Source of the DNA: Chromohalobacter canadensis
GTDB taxonomy: Bacteria > Pseudomonadota > Gammaproteobacteria > Pseudomonadales > Halomonadaceae
DNA: 64,000 nucleotides
Assembly: GCF_029544075.1 (NCBI RefSeq)
Contig: NZ_JAJQJH010000001.1
Coordinates: forward strand, 248,001-312,000
Direction of reading: 5' to 3'
Both the position numbers and the translations under genes were made by a program. This document shows positions 19,774-27,422 of the stretch, piece by piece. Below the pieces are notes generated by a model. That model was not told the origin of the DNA and searched no databases. It saw only the letters and a program-made list of their open reading frames with translations. The stretch's first letter is position 1. Each line of letters starts with the position of its first letter.

Positions 19774-20190
19774 CTAGGCGTTTTTGTTGTATAAGGACTG
19801 ATTTATCCGATCTCGATACTTCACGATTTTGTGCCAGCGGACAAAGTCCATCAGCAGAAATTTACCGGGCGCGGTATAGTCGAACTTGTATCCCTGGTAG
19901 TAGTGCTCAATTTTTAGATTAAATGTTGCTGGGTCGATATCCCTTTCTGTCAGGGTTTCCTCATTCCCGGACTGCTCGCCTTTCCAAACCAACGCTTTGT
20001 ATCCGGCTTTTTTACGCTTCCGGATCAATATGCGTGTATTCGATTCAAAATCTTCCAGCTTTACTGAGTAAAAGTCGTTTTCCAGTGCTCCCGGCAAGCT
20101 GGTAGTAATACGCTGAGGAGCTGGCTTCTTTAAGGCCTTGTTCAGAGCACGAAAGAACAACTTGCTCTCCTTGCCTAGCGCTTGCGGCAT
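19774..20190 (-). CDS. Unrecognised basic protein of the AT-rich operon
   Basis: 138 residues, rich in Lys and aromatic residues, no membrane segment and no known motif. Alternating strand-like stretches (FDYTAPGKFLLMDFVRW, TRILIRKRKKAGYKALVW) suggest a beta-rich soluble domain. The start is uncertain: the ATG at 20190 has no ribosome site, whereas an in-frame TTG at 20160 has a near-perfect AAGGAG six bases upstream and would remove ten residues. It follows the upstream TM protein gene after 67 bases and is likely co-transcribed. Confidence 0.65.
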   Translation of the reverse strand: MPQALGKESKLFFRALNKALKKPAPQRITTSLPGALENDFYSVKLEDFESNTRILIRKRKKAGYKALVWKGEQSGNEETLTERDIDPATFNLKIEHYYQGYKFDYTAPGKFLLMDFVRWHKIVKYRDRINQSLYNKNA

Positions 20191-20257
20191 GCACGTTCAG
20201 GGATGGGGCCGAAGGTGCAATGTAATGGGTGTCGCCGTTCCTGCACTGATTAGCGCT

Positions 20258-20755
20258 TCATTCAGGAAGTCGGCCTTGGCCTAGAGACTCGATGCGAATG
20301 TTGAATATCTGTTCGATTACTAACTCGGGAGAAGCTGAGAGAGACCAAACAGCGAAATACAAGAAGCCAGTGAGGATGATAAACAAAAGTGCACCCAAGG
20401 CACTTTTAAAGACATCCAGAAAATGACGGGGCTTTATATTAATAAGTTCTGAATGTACCCGGGCTGAAAAATATTCTTCACGCTCTTTCAAGTCAGCTTC
20501 GAGCACATTTGAAAGAAACTTCTCAGTCAGGGCTGTTGCTTCGCTGCGATAGAATTCTAACTGAGAGGGAGACATTGATAGCTCGTTGAAAGGCTGAAGG
20601 TCTCCATCATTAGGGTCTTTACCACCATTCTTTTCTTTAAAGTCAGTTATAAACTGAATTTTTTGTCGCTTATAAACAGAGTAGGAGATGATCCCATGTA
20701 TATCATCTTCCGAATCGACTAACTGGTCATGAATGTAATTAAAATCTTTAGCCAA
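20258..20755 (-). CDS. Unrecognised protein with soluble N-domain and one membrane helix
   Basis: 165 residues. The first 110 are soluble and charged, with helical segments (VYKRQKIQFITDFKEKNGG; SQLEFYRSEATALTEKFLS). A single hydrophobic helix follows (ALGALLFIILTGFLYFAVW, residues 118-136), then a 25-residue tail. The start is a TTG with GAGG about ten bases upstream. It lies six bases after the preceding small gene. The topology, a cytosolic sensor-like domain tethered to the membrane, is like many small defence or stress effectors, but no homologue is recognised. Confidence 0.68.
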   Translation of the reverse strand: MAKDFNYIHDQLVDSEDDIHGIISYSVYKRQKIQFITDFKEKNGGKDPNDGDLQPFNELSMSPSQLEFYRSEATALTEKFLSNVLEADLKEREEYFSARVHSELINIKPRHFLDVFKSALGALLFIILTGFLYFAVWSLSASPELVIEQIFNIRIESLGQGRLPE

Positions 20756-20761
20756 GCGAAC

Positions 20762-20953
20762 TTAACCTCTTTGGTTGTTAACTGAAGAAGAGGCAGTTCT
20801 CCACGCAGCTTTTAGCTCTGCACTAGACATTTGCAGCGCACGGTTTTTAAAGCCGTAAACAGAATTCGCTCGATTCGATGGCTCTTGGTGATCCAACATG
20901 CCTCGTGCAGCTTTCTTCACCGCTGACGTCATGTGTTTGTTAGCTACCTTCAT
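20762..20953 (-). CDS. Unrecognised 63-residue basic protein, first gene of the AT-rich operon
   Basis: A small, basic, probably helical protein (MTSAVKKAARGMLDHQEP ... SSAELKAAWRTAS). The start at 20953 is fixed by a strong GGAGGAGG six bases upstream; longer frames to a GTG at 21007 lack this. It is directly followed, six bases on, by the TM-protein gene, so it probably leads the four-gene operon. The size and charge would suit a DNA-binding or regulatory peptide; that is a guess. Confidence 0.6.
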   Translation of the reverse strand: MKVANKHMTSAVKKAARGMLDHQEPSNRANSVYGFKNRALQMSSAELKAAWRTASSSVNNQRG

Positions 20954-21496
20954 AAATTCCTCCTCCACTACCCACATCAGAACCGCATAACGCAGATCAT
21001 GGCGCACCTGTCTTACTCGCTAACAGGTATTAGATAGCGCGCTCGTTTTGCCACTGAACGAGCCCGCGCGTTCAATAAATCTTATCTAGCTTGCTCTTCC
21101 GCGTCTAGCTCGTTGGCCTGAATAATGCTCAGAAGAATGTCAGGAGGTTATGCAGAATCCGCGTGCCTGCTGCCTTTGCCGGTTTTCGTCACGCCTTCGG
21201 CGTTGGGAGCGGTCGCCAGGCACGCTACCGCCAAGGCCACTGCATATCGTGTTGACGCGGTAGTCCCATGCGTGTCGGTTATTTTTCGAGTCGTCTAAGC
21301 GACCTTAGAGTTTCATACTAGGTGGGATGAGGTCTGTCAGCAAAGCGGATAAAGCACCGCTTATCGATGCCGTTGGTGGCTTGGCGAGGGTGTGGGGGTA
21401 TCGGGGGCGTGGGTGGTAAGTGTTGGCTTACTTGGAACGCAACGGGCAGCATGGGCTACCCGTTGTCGGTGGCTATTGCTGCGCGGAGGCAAAGGT
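20954..21496. other. 543-base gene-free stretch with several inverted repeats
   Basis: No convincing gene. Inverted repeats include GCGCGCTCGTT (21037-21047) pairing with AACGAG..CGCGC (21057-21069) and the nested element at 21161-21263. Another is an imperfect stem ACGGGCAGC/GCTACCCGT at 21442-21463, which may end bactofilin transcription on the minus strand although no T-run follows. The promoter of the AT-rich operon should lie near 20960-21040. Confidence 0.6.
21161..21263. repeat. Nested inverted repeats, intergenic
   Basis: A 9-bp perfect outer stem, GCGTGCCTG (21161-21169) with CAGGCACGC (21217-21225), encloses a small hairpin ACGCCTTCGGCGT (21191-21203) with a stable C(UUCG)G loop. 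A second stem, CTACCGC (21225-21231) with GCGGTAG (21257-21263), shares one base with the first and directly follows it. No T-run follows. It could be a REP-like element, an RNA structure or an island boundary relic. Confidence 0.6.
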
Positions 21497-22072
21497 TCAA
21501 GGTTTATCCTCGTGATATATGTCTTCCTCAGTGGGCGGCGTTGTCGCGTCGGCTTCATCAAAATCATCCACCGCGTCTTCCCGGTCCTGGGCGTGATGAG
21601 GCGTCGTCTTGCCAATCTCTCCTTCAAATGCTGAGAGCAGGGCTTCGTTTTCGGCGTCCATATCGATGCTGCCTTGAAAGACGGCGCCGTCTTCCAGCAC
21701 CAGGCAGGGGGTGATGATGGTGCCAACGATATATGCCGTATGATGAATGGAAATTTTGTGAGAGGCGATCAGTCGCCCTTCGACATGCCCTGCTACATCT
21801 AGCGTTTGGGCATAGATATCCCCCTCCACGCGGCCGGCCTTGCCAATGCTGACCGAGTTGTTCTTGAATTCTACGGTGCCTACTATCTGGCCATCGATAA
21901 CCAGTTCTTCCTCACCGATGACGCTACCTTTAATGCTGGTTTGAGCGCCGATGATAGCGGATCGTCCGGCCTTGTCTCGTGGGACGTCCGCTTGGGTGGT
22001 GCTTTTGGGTGAGGTGGGAGGCGGCACCGTATGGTCGGCAGGAACACTGTCAGGTTTGTGCTTGCTGAACAT
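21497..22072 (-). CDS. Bactofilin, soluble form
   Basis: A 191-residue polymer-forming cytoskeletal protein. A Pro/Thr/Ser-rich N-tail (residues 1-35) precedes a beta-helix bactofilin core (about 38-135) with the turn repeats SVIGEEELVIDGQIVGTVEF, AGRVEGDIYAQTLDVAGHVEG and AYIVGTIITPCL. An acidic C-tail follows. Bactofilins form nucleotide-free filaments that organise cell-wall synthesis and shape. It is divergent from a membrane-anchored bactofilin at 22242. The ATG at 22072 has no clear Shine-Dalgarno; a GTG at 22111 is an alternative. Confidence 0.88.
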   Translation of the reverse strand: MFSKHKPDSVPADHTVPPPTSPKSTTQADVPRDKAGRSAIIGAQTSIKGSVIGEEELVIDGQIVGTVEFKNNSVSIGKAGRVEGDIYAQTLDVAGHVEGRLIASHKISIHHTAYIVGTIITPCLVLEDGAVFQGSIDMDAENEALLSAFEGEIGKTTPHHAQDREDAVDDFDEADATTPPTEEDIYHEDKP

Positions 22073-22241
22073 AGGGGAAGGTCCGAGTCGCGTGAGAAAA
22101 AACAACGGCACCAGGAAATCTTGCCTTGTCGGCTTGAGATCAAAAGGATGAGTAGCTGACGAAAAGACCTGTTAGTCGTGTTTTCTCAGTGTGTAGAAAC
22201 CTGCCTATACTTGCGCATTCTATGCTGGCCAAGGGGCAATT

Positions 22242-22790
22242 ATGGGGGGCGGGGATGTATTTTTCGTCTTGAGCTTGATAGCGCTCATCATCATTGTGTT
22301 GGACGGCAAGAGGCGTATCAAAAATCGTGCCTCCGCAGCCCAGCCGTCTTCCTGGCGCCTGCAACAGCGACAATCCCCTCCCTCCACAGAAGCCTCCAAC
22401 CTGCCGAATCAGCCGCAAAATCCAGCCAAGGTTGATTTACCGACATCCCCACCGACAGAGACTACCCAAGGTTTGTCCGCGTCCGGCGGAAGCCTGATTG
22501 GTTCGACGCTGCGTATCGACGGTGATGTGATTGCTCATGAAGCGCTGGTCATCAGTGGCGCCATCGTAGGCCATGTCACGGCCTGGGAGCACTCTGTCAT
22601 GGTCAACGAAGCGGGCAGCGTATCTCCGCGTATCGAGGCGCGTACGATTTGCGTTGCCGGCAGTGTCACCGGCCAGCTCGTGGCCACGGATCAAGCCATC
22701 GTGCTCTCCAGTGCACGCGTAAGCGGCAGCATTGACGCAAAGCGCCTGAAATGTGAAAGCGGGGCCTGGCTACAATCGAGTGTTAAATGA
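22242..22790 (+). CDS. Bactofilin with N-terminal membrane anchor
   Basis: 182 residues. An N-terminal hydrophobic segment (VFFVLSLIALIIIVL, residues 6-20) is followed by a basic stop-transfer (KRRIKNR), a Pro/Gln-rich linker (30-80) and a bactofilin beta-helix core (IGSTLRIDGDVIAHEALVIS through VSGSIDAKRLKCESG). The anchor would tether filaments to the inner membrane. AAGGGG precedes the ATG. It is paired head-to-head with a soluble bactofilin, suggesting mixed filaments or a scaffold-and-anchor pair. Confidence 0.88.
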   Translation: MGGGDVFFVLSLIALIIIVLDGKRRIKNRASAAQPSSWRLQQRQSPPSTEASNLPNQPQNPAKVDLPTSPPTETTQGLSASGGSLIGSTLRIDGDVIAHEALVISGAIVGHVTAWEHSVMVNEAGSVSPRIEARTICVAGSVTGQLVATDQAIVLSSARVSGSIDAKRLKCESGAWLQSSVK

Positions 22791-22867
22791 TGCTCTATCT
22801 GTAACCGCACATTTCTGCCGTCGCTTAACTTTGCTGTCTTGCTAATACATTCGAGGATTAGCCCATT

Positions 22868-23986
22868 TCAAGGCGCGAGCAGGTAGCCGCTGCGGTGTGC
22901 GTGGTGGCCGGCGACGTCGGCGACGATCATGCCGGCGGTGGCCATTCTGCGCTGGGTGCGGGCGTAGAACATGCCGTCTTGCTCGGCACGCACGGCGTGT
23001 ACGGCGTCGCTGATGGGGTCGATGATCTCGGCGATCAGGTCGCCGCTTTTGACTTCTTCCCCCGGCGTGCGGTGGAAGACCACGACGCCGCCCGCGGGGG
23101 CGCGGAGAAAGTCCATGGCGGCGAGTTCGGTGGCAGGATACGCCAGTGCCGGCAGGGGTGGTGCTTCGCCGTCGATCAGGGCGTGGTAGCGCATCCAGTC
23201 GAGAATCGCCTCGGCATCGCGTTCGGCGATGTCGCGGGCGACGTCCTGCTGGCCGCGTAGCTCGAGGGTGATCGATTGGCTGCCGTAGGGGATCGGATAT
23301 CGGTCACCGAAGCGCTCGCGCAATTGCTCCCAGACTAGGGTAAAGCACTCGTCGAACGAGCCGCCGCCGGAATCGGTGGCGAGCATGCTGGCCTTGGCGC
23401 CGAAATAACGCGCCAAGGGCTCGAAGTCGGGCCATGCCGCCGGGGTGGTGTAGAGGTGTTCGACGGCGTTGAAATCGCAGTGCAAATCGAGAATGAAATC
23501 CGCGTCGCAGGCCAGGCGTTGCTGCGTCAGGTGCAGGGACTCGTAGGTCGAAGTCGCCGGCTGTTCATCGAGGGCGGCGATGAAGCGCCGACGTATTTCG
23601 GCCCGGTTGTGTTCGGCATCCTGCGTCAGCGCGCTTTCCAGCCCTTCGGCGATGCGCTCGGTGACGTCGCGATAGCCCCGGTTGAAGTTGCTGACGCTCT
23701 CGAAATCGTAGCGCCCCAGAGGGATGTCCATCAGTTGCTGGTCGAGCCCGATGGGGTTGGCGACCGGCACCACGATGACGTGCGCCTTGAGCTGTCCGGC
23801 CTCTTCCAGCGCTTTCAGGCGCTGCTTGAGGGTCCAGGCGACCAGCATGCCGGGGAGTTCGTCGGCATGCAGCGAGCCTTGGATGTAGACACGCTTTTCC
23901 GCCTCGGCGGGGCCGAAGTGAAAACTCTCCAGGCTGCGCTGAGTCCCGGGGACGGGGCTCAGCAGAGGATGGGCATGGTGTTGCAT
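22868..23986 (-). CDS. aotO: AotO-like M14 family deacylase/desuccinylase
   Basis: 372 residues of the succinylglutamate desuccinylase/aspartoacylase branch of M14 zinc carboxypeptidases. Zinc ligands His40 and Glu43 lie in QGSLHADELPGM; ILDLHCDFN supplies the next histidine and ITLELRGQQ the likely catalytic glutamate. It resembles AotO, found with the arginine transporter genes of Pseudomonas, whose exact role is not settled. Here it is the last gene of aotPQMJO, 46 bases after aotJ. AGGA precedes the ATG at 23986. Confidence 0.85.
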   Translation of the reverse strand: MQHHAHPLLSPVPGTQRSLESFHFGPAEAEKRVYIQGSLHADELPGMLVAWTLKQRLKALEEAGQLKAHVIVVPVANPIGLDQQLMDIPLGRYDFESVSNFNRGYRDVTERIAEGLESALTQDAEHNRAEIRRRFIAALDEQPATSTYESLHLTQQRLACDADFILDLHCDFNAVEHLYTTPAAWPDFEPLARYFGAKASMLATDSGGGSFDECFTLVWEQLRERFGDRYPIPYGSQSITLELRGQQDVARDIAERDAEAILDWMRYHALIDGEAPPLPALAYPATELAAMDFLRAPAGGVVVFHRTPGEEVKSGDLIAEIIDPISDAVHAVRAEQDGMFYARTQRRMATAGMIVADVAGHHAHRSGYLLAP

Positions 23987-24032
23987 GGGGTGTCCTCGTG
24001 AATGCCGGCGGCGTTTTGCCGCCGGCAAACGG

Positions 24033-24827
24033 TCATTTTTCGCCGACGGGCAGCGACAGGTCGTAGTCGAAGTATTGCTTCATCAGCTTTTCGTAGGTGC
24101 CGTCGGCATAGACGTCGCGAATGGCCTGATTGAATTTCTCCGCGAGTTCCTTGTCGCGCTTGCGAAATGCCATGGCCGCGCCTTTGCCGAAGATCGAGAC
24201 GGGCTTCTTGATGCTCTCGCCGATCTTCTTGAATTCGCTGTCGTCATCCTTGAAGTGGAAGGTATCCACGGCGAGGGGATAGTCCTCGAAGGACAAGTCC
24301 AGGCGCCCCGACATCAGGTCGTTGGCGACGTCCTGGGAGGATGAGTAGCGGTGGATATCGAGGGTGTCGCCGTACATCTGCGTGACATAGCTATCGCGGA
24401 TGGTGCCGCGCTGCACGCCGACGCTGAGCCCTTCGAGTGCGTCCTTGTCGCTGATGTCGATACCGCGATCGCGACGTGTGATCCAGACGCTGGGGGTGTT
24501 GTAGTAGGGGATCGAAAACAGTACCTGGTTTTCACGCTCGGGCGTGATGGCCATCGAGGAGAGAATGGCGTCGTATTTGCGCGAGAGCAGGCCGGGGATG
24601 ATGCCGTCCCAGGATTGCTCGACCCAGGTGCAGTCGAGGTTGGCGCGTTTGCACAGTTCGTTGCCGAGATCGATCTCGAAACCTTCCAGCTCGCCTGCCG
24701 GTGTGCGATACACAAAAGGCTCGTAAGGCACGTCGATGGCCAGGCGTACTTCGTCGGTATCGCGGGCCTGAGCGGTAGTGGCCGTCATGACCACGCCGAG
24801 AAGAGTCAGCGCCAGGAGCTTTTTCAT
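24033..24827 (-). CDS. aotJ: Arginine/ornithine ABC transporter periplasmic binding protein
   Basis: 264 residues with a signal peptide (MKKLLALTLLGVVMTATTAQ, cut near TAQA). The mature protein has the AotJ/HisJ pattern: AIDVPYEPFVYRTPAGELEG, SWDGIIPGLLSRKYDAIL and GVQRGTIRDSYV. It should capture arginine and/or ornithine for the AotQM-AotP complex encoded upstream in the same operon. The start at 24827 has TGAGG upstream; an ATG 12 bases earlier is less likely. A paralogue is encoded at 17702. Confidence 0.92.
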   Translation of the reverse strand: MKKLLALTLLGVVMTATTAQARDTDEVRLAIDVPYEPFVYRTPAGELEGFEIDLGNELCKRANLDCTWVEQSWDGIIPGLLSRKYDAILSSMAITPERENQVLFSIPYYNTPSVWITRRDRGIDISDKDALEGLSVGVQRGTIRDSYVTQMYGDTLDIHRYSSSQDVANDLMSGRLDLSFEDYPLAVDTFHFKDDDSEFKKIGESIKKPVSIFGKGAAMAFRKRDKELAEKFNQAIRDVYADGTYEKLMKQYFDYDLSLPVGEK

Positions 24828-24903
24828 GGTAAGCCTCATTGGGATGTCGTTCGGAGGGTGTGGCCTGCCGCGTGCCATGACGCGGGCCGCGGCAGGCTGG
24901 GTG

Positions 24904-25635
24904 TCACCCGTTCAGCGGTTTGAGATGCGCCAGGAGTTTCTTTTCCAGATAGCGGAAGAGATACAGGATAGCGAAGGTCAGGCACAGGTAGATCGCCGCC
25001 ACGAAGAGGAAGGCATCGAAGGGGGCGTAGAAACGTGCATAGACAAATCGTGCGGCCCCGGTGAGGTCCATGATCGTGACCACGCTGGCGATGGCGCTGG
25101 CGTGGAGCATGAAGATCACCTCGTTGCCGTAAGCCGGCAAGGCGCGCCGGAAGGCGCTGGGCATGATGATGCGCCGCATCATCAGCGCACGTGACATGCC
25201 GTAGGCGCGCGCCGCTTCGATCTCACCGCGCGGCGTGGCCTTGATCGCGCCGTGGAAGATCTCGGTGGTATAGGCGGCGGTGTTGAGCGTGAAGGCGATC
25301 AGCGCCGGGTAGAAAGCGTCCTTGAGGATCGCCCACAAGAAGGTGTCCTGAATGCCTTCGATGAACACCACGCCGTAGTAGATCAGGTACAGCTGGATCA
25401 ATAGTGGCGTGCCACGAAACACATAGGTGTAGAAGAAGATGGGCCACTTGATCCACTTGCGCCGTGAGCCCCGTGCGATGGCGAGCGGTACCGCCAGCAC
25501 CAACCCGATGACCAGAGACAGAAACACCAGACGCACGGTGCTGCCCAGCCCGTCGAGGTAGTAGCCAAGCGTATTGGCTGTGAAGATGGCATTGTCCGAG
25601 AGTAGTTCGGTGAACCAGGCGTTTAGTTGTTCCAT
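24904..25635 (-). CDS. aotM: Arginine/ornithine ABC transporter permease
   Basis: A 243-residue inner-membrane permease of the HisMQ family, about five helices, with the EAA loop as EIEAARAYGMSRALMMRRIIMP (coupling to the ATPase). RGTPLLIQLYLIYYG is characteristic of HisM/AotM. It overlaps the upstream permease gene by 13 bases and forms the heterodimeric channel with it. Confidence 0.92.
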   Translation of the reverse strand: MEQLNAWFTELLSDNAIFTANTLGYYLDGLGSTVRLVFLSLVIGLVLAVPLAIARGSRRKWIKWPIFFYTYVFRGTPLLIQLYLIYYGVVFIEGIQDTFLWAILKDAFYPALIAFTLNTAAYTTEIFHGAIKATPRGEIEAARAYGMSRALMMRRIIMPSAFRRALPAYGNEVIFMLHASAIASVVTIMDLTGAARFVYARFYAPFDAFLFVAAIYLCLTFAILYLFRYLEKKLLAHLKPLNG

Positions 25636-26339
25636 TCGTCCGCCTCCCCGAAACCGACGTTATAGTGTTTTTGCAGCCGCGCGACGATCCACTCCGAAAC
25701 GCTGGCGATCAAGAGATACACCACGGCGACCGGGATCATGAACAAAAACGGCTCGTGCGTGGCTTTGGTCGCCTCGGCGGCGATACGCACCATGTCGGAA
25801 AGCCCGATCACCGAGACCAGTGCGGTAGTCTTGAGCAGCACCATCCAGTTGTTGCCCAGCCCGGGAAGGGCGTGACGCATCATCTGCGGAAATTGAATGC
25901 GCCGGAAAATGAGCCGGTTGGACATCCCGTAGGCACGTCCGGCCTCGAGCTGGCCGCTGTCGACGGCGAGGAAAGCGCCGCGAAACGTCTCGCCCATATA
26001 GGCGCCGAAGATGAAACCGATGGTCACCACGCCGGCGATAAACTCGTTGATGTTGATGAAGATATCTACATCGAACTCGTAGTAGAGCCAGTCGGTGATC
26101 ATGTTGACGCCTATCTGGCCGCCGAAGAACAGCAGCATCATCAAGACGAGATCGGGCACCCCGCGAATGAGCGTGGTATAGAGCGTGGCGATGCGGTGGA
26201 ACAACCAGTGGCGAGACAGCTTGGCGCTGGCGGTGAGCAGGCCGAGGGTCAAGGCCAGCAACAACGACAGCACAGCTACTTCCAAGGTGACCAGGGCGCC
26301 TTCGAGAAGCCGGGGGCCGTAGCCCTGCAGGTCGATCAT
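25623..26339 (-). CDS. aotQ: Arginine/ornithine ABC transporter permease
   Basis: A 238-residue HisQ-type permease with TLIRGVPDLVLMMLLFFGGQ near the first third and the EAA loop QLEAGRAYGMSNRLIFRRIQFP around residue 150. It pairs with AotM, overlapping its gene by 13 bases, and follows aotP by 21 bases. The operon order is P-Q-M-J-O, whereas Pseudomonas has J-Q-M-O-P. Confidence 0.92.
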   Translation of the reverse strand: MIDLQGYGPRLLEGALVTLEVAVLSLLLALTLGLLTASAKLSRHWLFHRIATLYTTLIRGVPDLVLMMLLFFGGQIGVNMITDWLYYEFDVDIFININEFIAGVVTIGFIFGAYMGETFRGAFLAVDSGQLEAGRAYGMSNRLIFRRIQFPQMMRHALPGLGNNWMVLLKTTALVSVIGLSDMVRIAAEATKATHEPFLFMIPVAVVYLLIASVSEWIVARLQKHYNVGFGEADEWNN

Positions 26340-26360
26340 GCGATTTTCTCCCGTCGGGCG

Positions 26361-27131
26361 TCAGTGCTTCGGAGCCAGGAACTGCTTGAGGCGGTCCGAC
26401 TGCGGGTTGTCGAGGACCTCTTTCGGCGGACCGATTTCCTCGACCATGCCCTGATGCAGGTAGATCACTTGCGAGGAGACGTCGCGGGCGAAGCTCATCT
26501 CGTGGGTCACCACGATCATGGTGCGTCCCTCTTCGGCGAGGTCGCGCATGACCTTGAGCACATCGCCGACGAGTTCAGGGTCGAGCGCCGAGGTCGGCTC
26601 ATCGAATAGCATTACTTCCGGGTCCATGGCCAGCGCCCGGGCGATGGCACCACGCTGTTGCTGGCCGCCGGACATTTGCGCCGGGTAGTAGTCGGCGTGG
26701 TCGAGCAGCCCCACACGGTCGAGGAGTTGGCGTGCGTGTTCGGTCGCTTCGCGCTTTGACTTGCCGAGCACGTGAATCGGCGCTTCAGTGACGTTCTCCA
26801 GCAGTGTCATATGGGCCCAGAGATTGAAGCTCTGGAAGACCATCGAAAGCTTGGCGCGAATGCGCTCGACCTGTTTCCAGTCGACCGGCTCGCGGCCACG
26901 ACGCGTGGTTTTGAAGGCGATGTTCTCACCATGCACGATCAACTCGCCTTCATTGGGTTGTTCGAGCAGATTCATGCAGCGCAGGAAAGTGCTCTTGCCG
27001 GAGCCGGAGGCACCGATCAGCGTGATCACGTCGCCTTTGTGGGCGGTGAGAGAGAGTCCCTTGAGGACTTCGGTGTCACCGAAGCGCTTGGTGATGTCTC
27101 GCACTTCGAGGGGAATGGGCGTATCAGCCAT
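26361..27131 (-). CDS. aotP: Arginine/ornithine ABC transporter ATP-binding protein
   Basis: A 256-residue HisP-type ATPase: Walker A GASGSGKST, Q-loop VFQSFNLWAH, signature MSGGQQQRGAIARAL, Walker B MLFDEPTSALD and the H-loop VVTHEM. It powers import of basic amino acids through AotQM. The ATG at 27131 has GGAG six bases upstream. It is first in aotPQMJO; its promoter lies in the 291-base gap after astE. Confidence 0.94.
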   Translation of the reverse strand: MADTPIPLEVRDITKRFGDTEVLKGLSLTAHKGDVITLIGASGSGKSTFLRCMNLLEQPNEGELIVHGENIAFKTTRRGREPVDWKQVERIRAKLSMVFQSFNLWAHMTLLENVTEAPIHVLGKSKREATEHARQLLDRVGLLDHADYYPAQMSGGQQQRGAIARALAMDPEVMLFDEPTSALDPELVGDVLKVMRDLAEEGRTMIVVTHEMSFARDVSSQVIYLHQGMVEEIGPPKEVLDNPQSDRLKQFLAPKH

Positions 27132-27365
27132 GAAAAGCTCCAAACGTGGCGGTAAGTCACGGTTGGCACACCGGGCGGCGATGAAAAAGCCAGTGAGCGC
27201 GGTGCGACAACCTTGGGGAGGCTAGCGCAAAAAGGGAGCGATTCTAGCAGGCCGCGGGCGACCGAGCAGGCTCGATTTGGCGGCCGATGATACGACGTTT
27301 GTCGTATGAGTGCGTCATCTTGTGCATGAAAGTAGTCCTGTATTGTTGTCATTGAGTGTTGTGCT

Positions 27366-27408
27366 AGGTACTGCCTGAAAGTACCTGTGCCCTCGTGGTG
27401 CACGAGGG
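27366..27408 (-). terminator. Two tandem hairpins downstream of astE
   Basis: CCCTCGTG/CACGAGGG (27390-27397 with 27401-27408, loop GTG) starts 15 bases past the astE stop. AGGTACT/AGTACCT (27366-27372 with 27380-27386, loop of seven) follows. Neither has a T-run on the minus strand, so they may partly end or pause astE transcription before the aot promoter, or serve as operators. Confidence 0.45.
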
Positions 27409-27422
27409 GGAGCGGGAAATCG

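Noticed and set aside
20954-21007. Longer N-terminus (GTG start) for the first AT-rich operon gene
   Set aside because: The strong GGAGGAGG six bases before ATG 20953 places the start there.
21150-21263. 37-codon frame on the plus strand after AGGAGG
   Set aside because: Only two bases separate the ribosome site from the ATG, and the sequence is dominated by inverted repeats.
21000-21270. Integron attC site or tRNA-linked att site
   Set aside because: I looked for the R-Y-Y-Y-A-A-C / G-T-T-R-R-R-Y core pair and for a tRNA end; neither is convincingly present, and no integrase gene is in the window.
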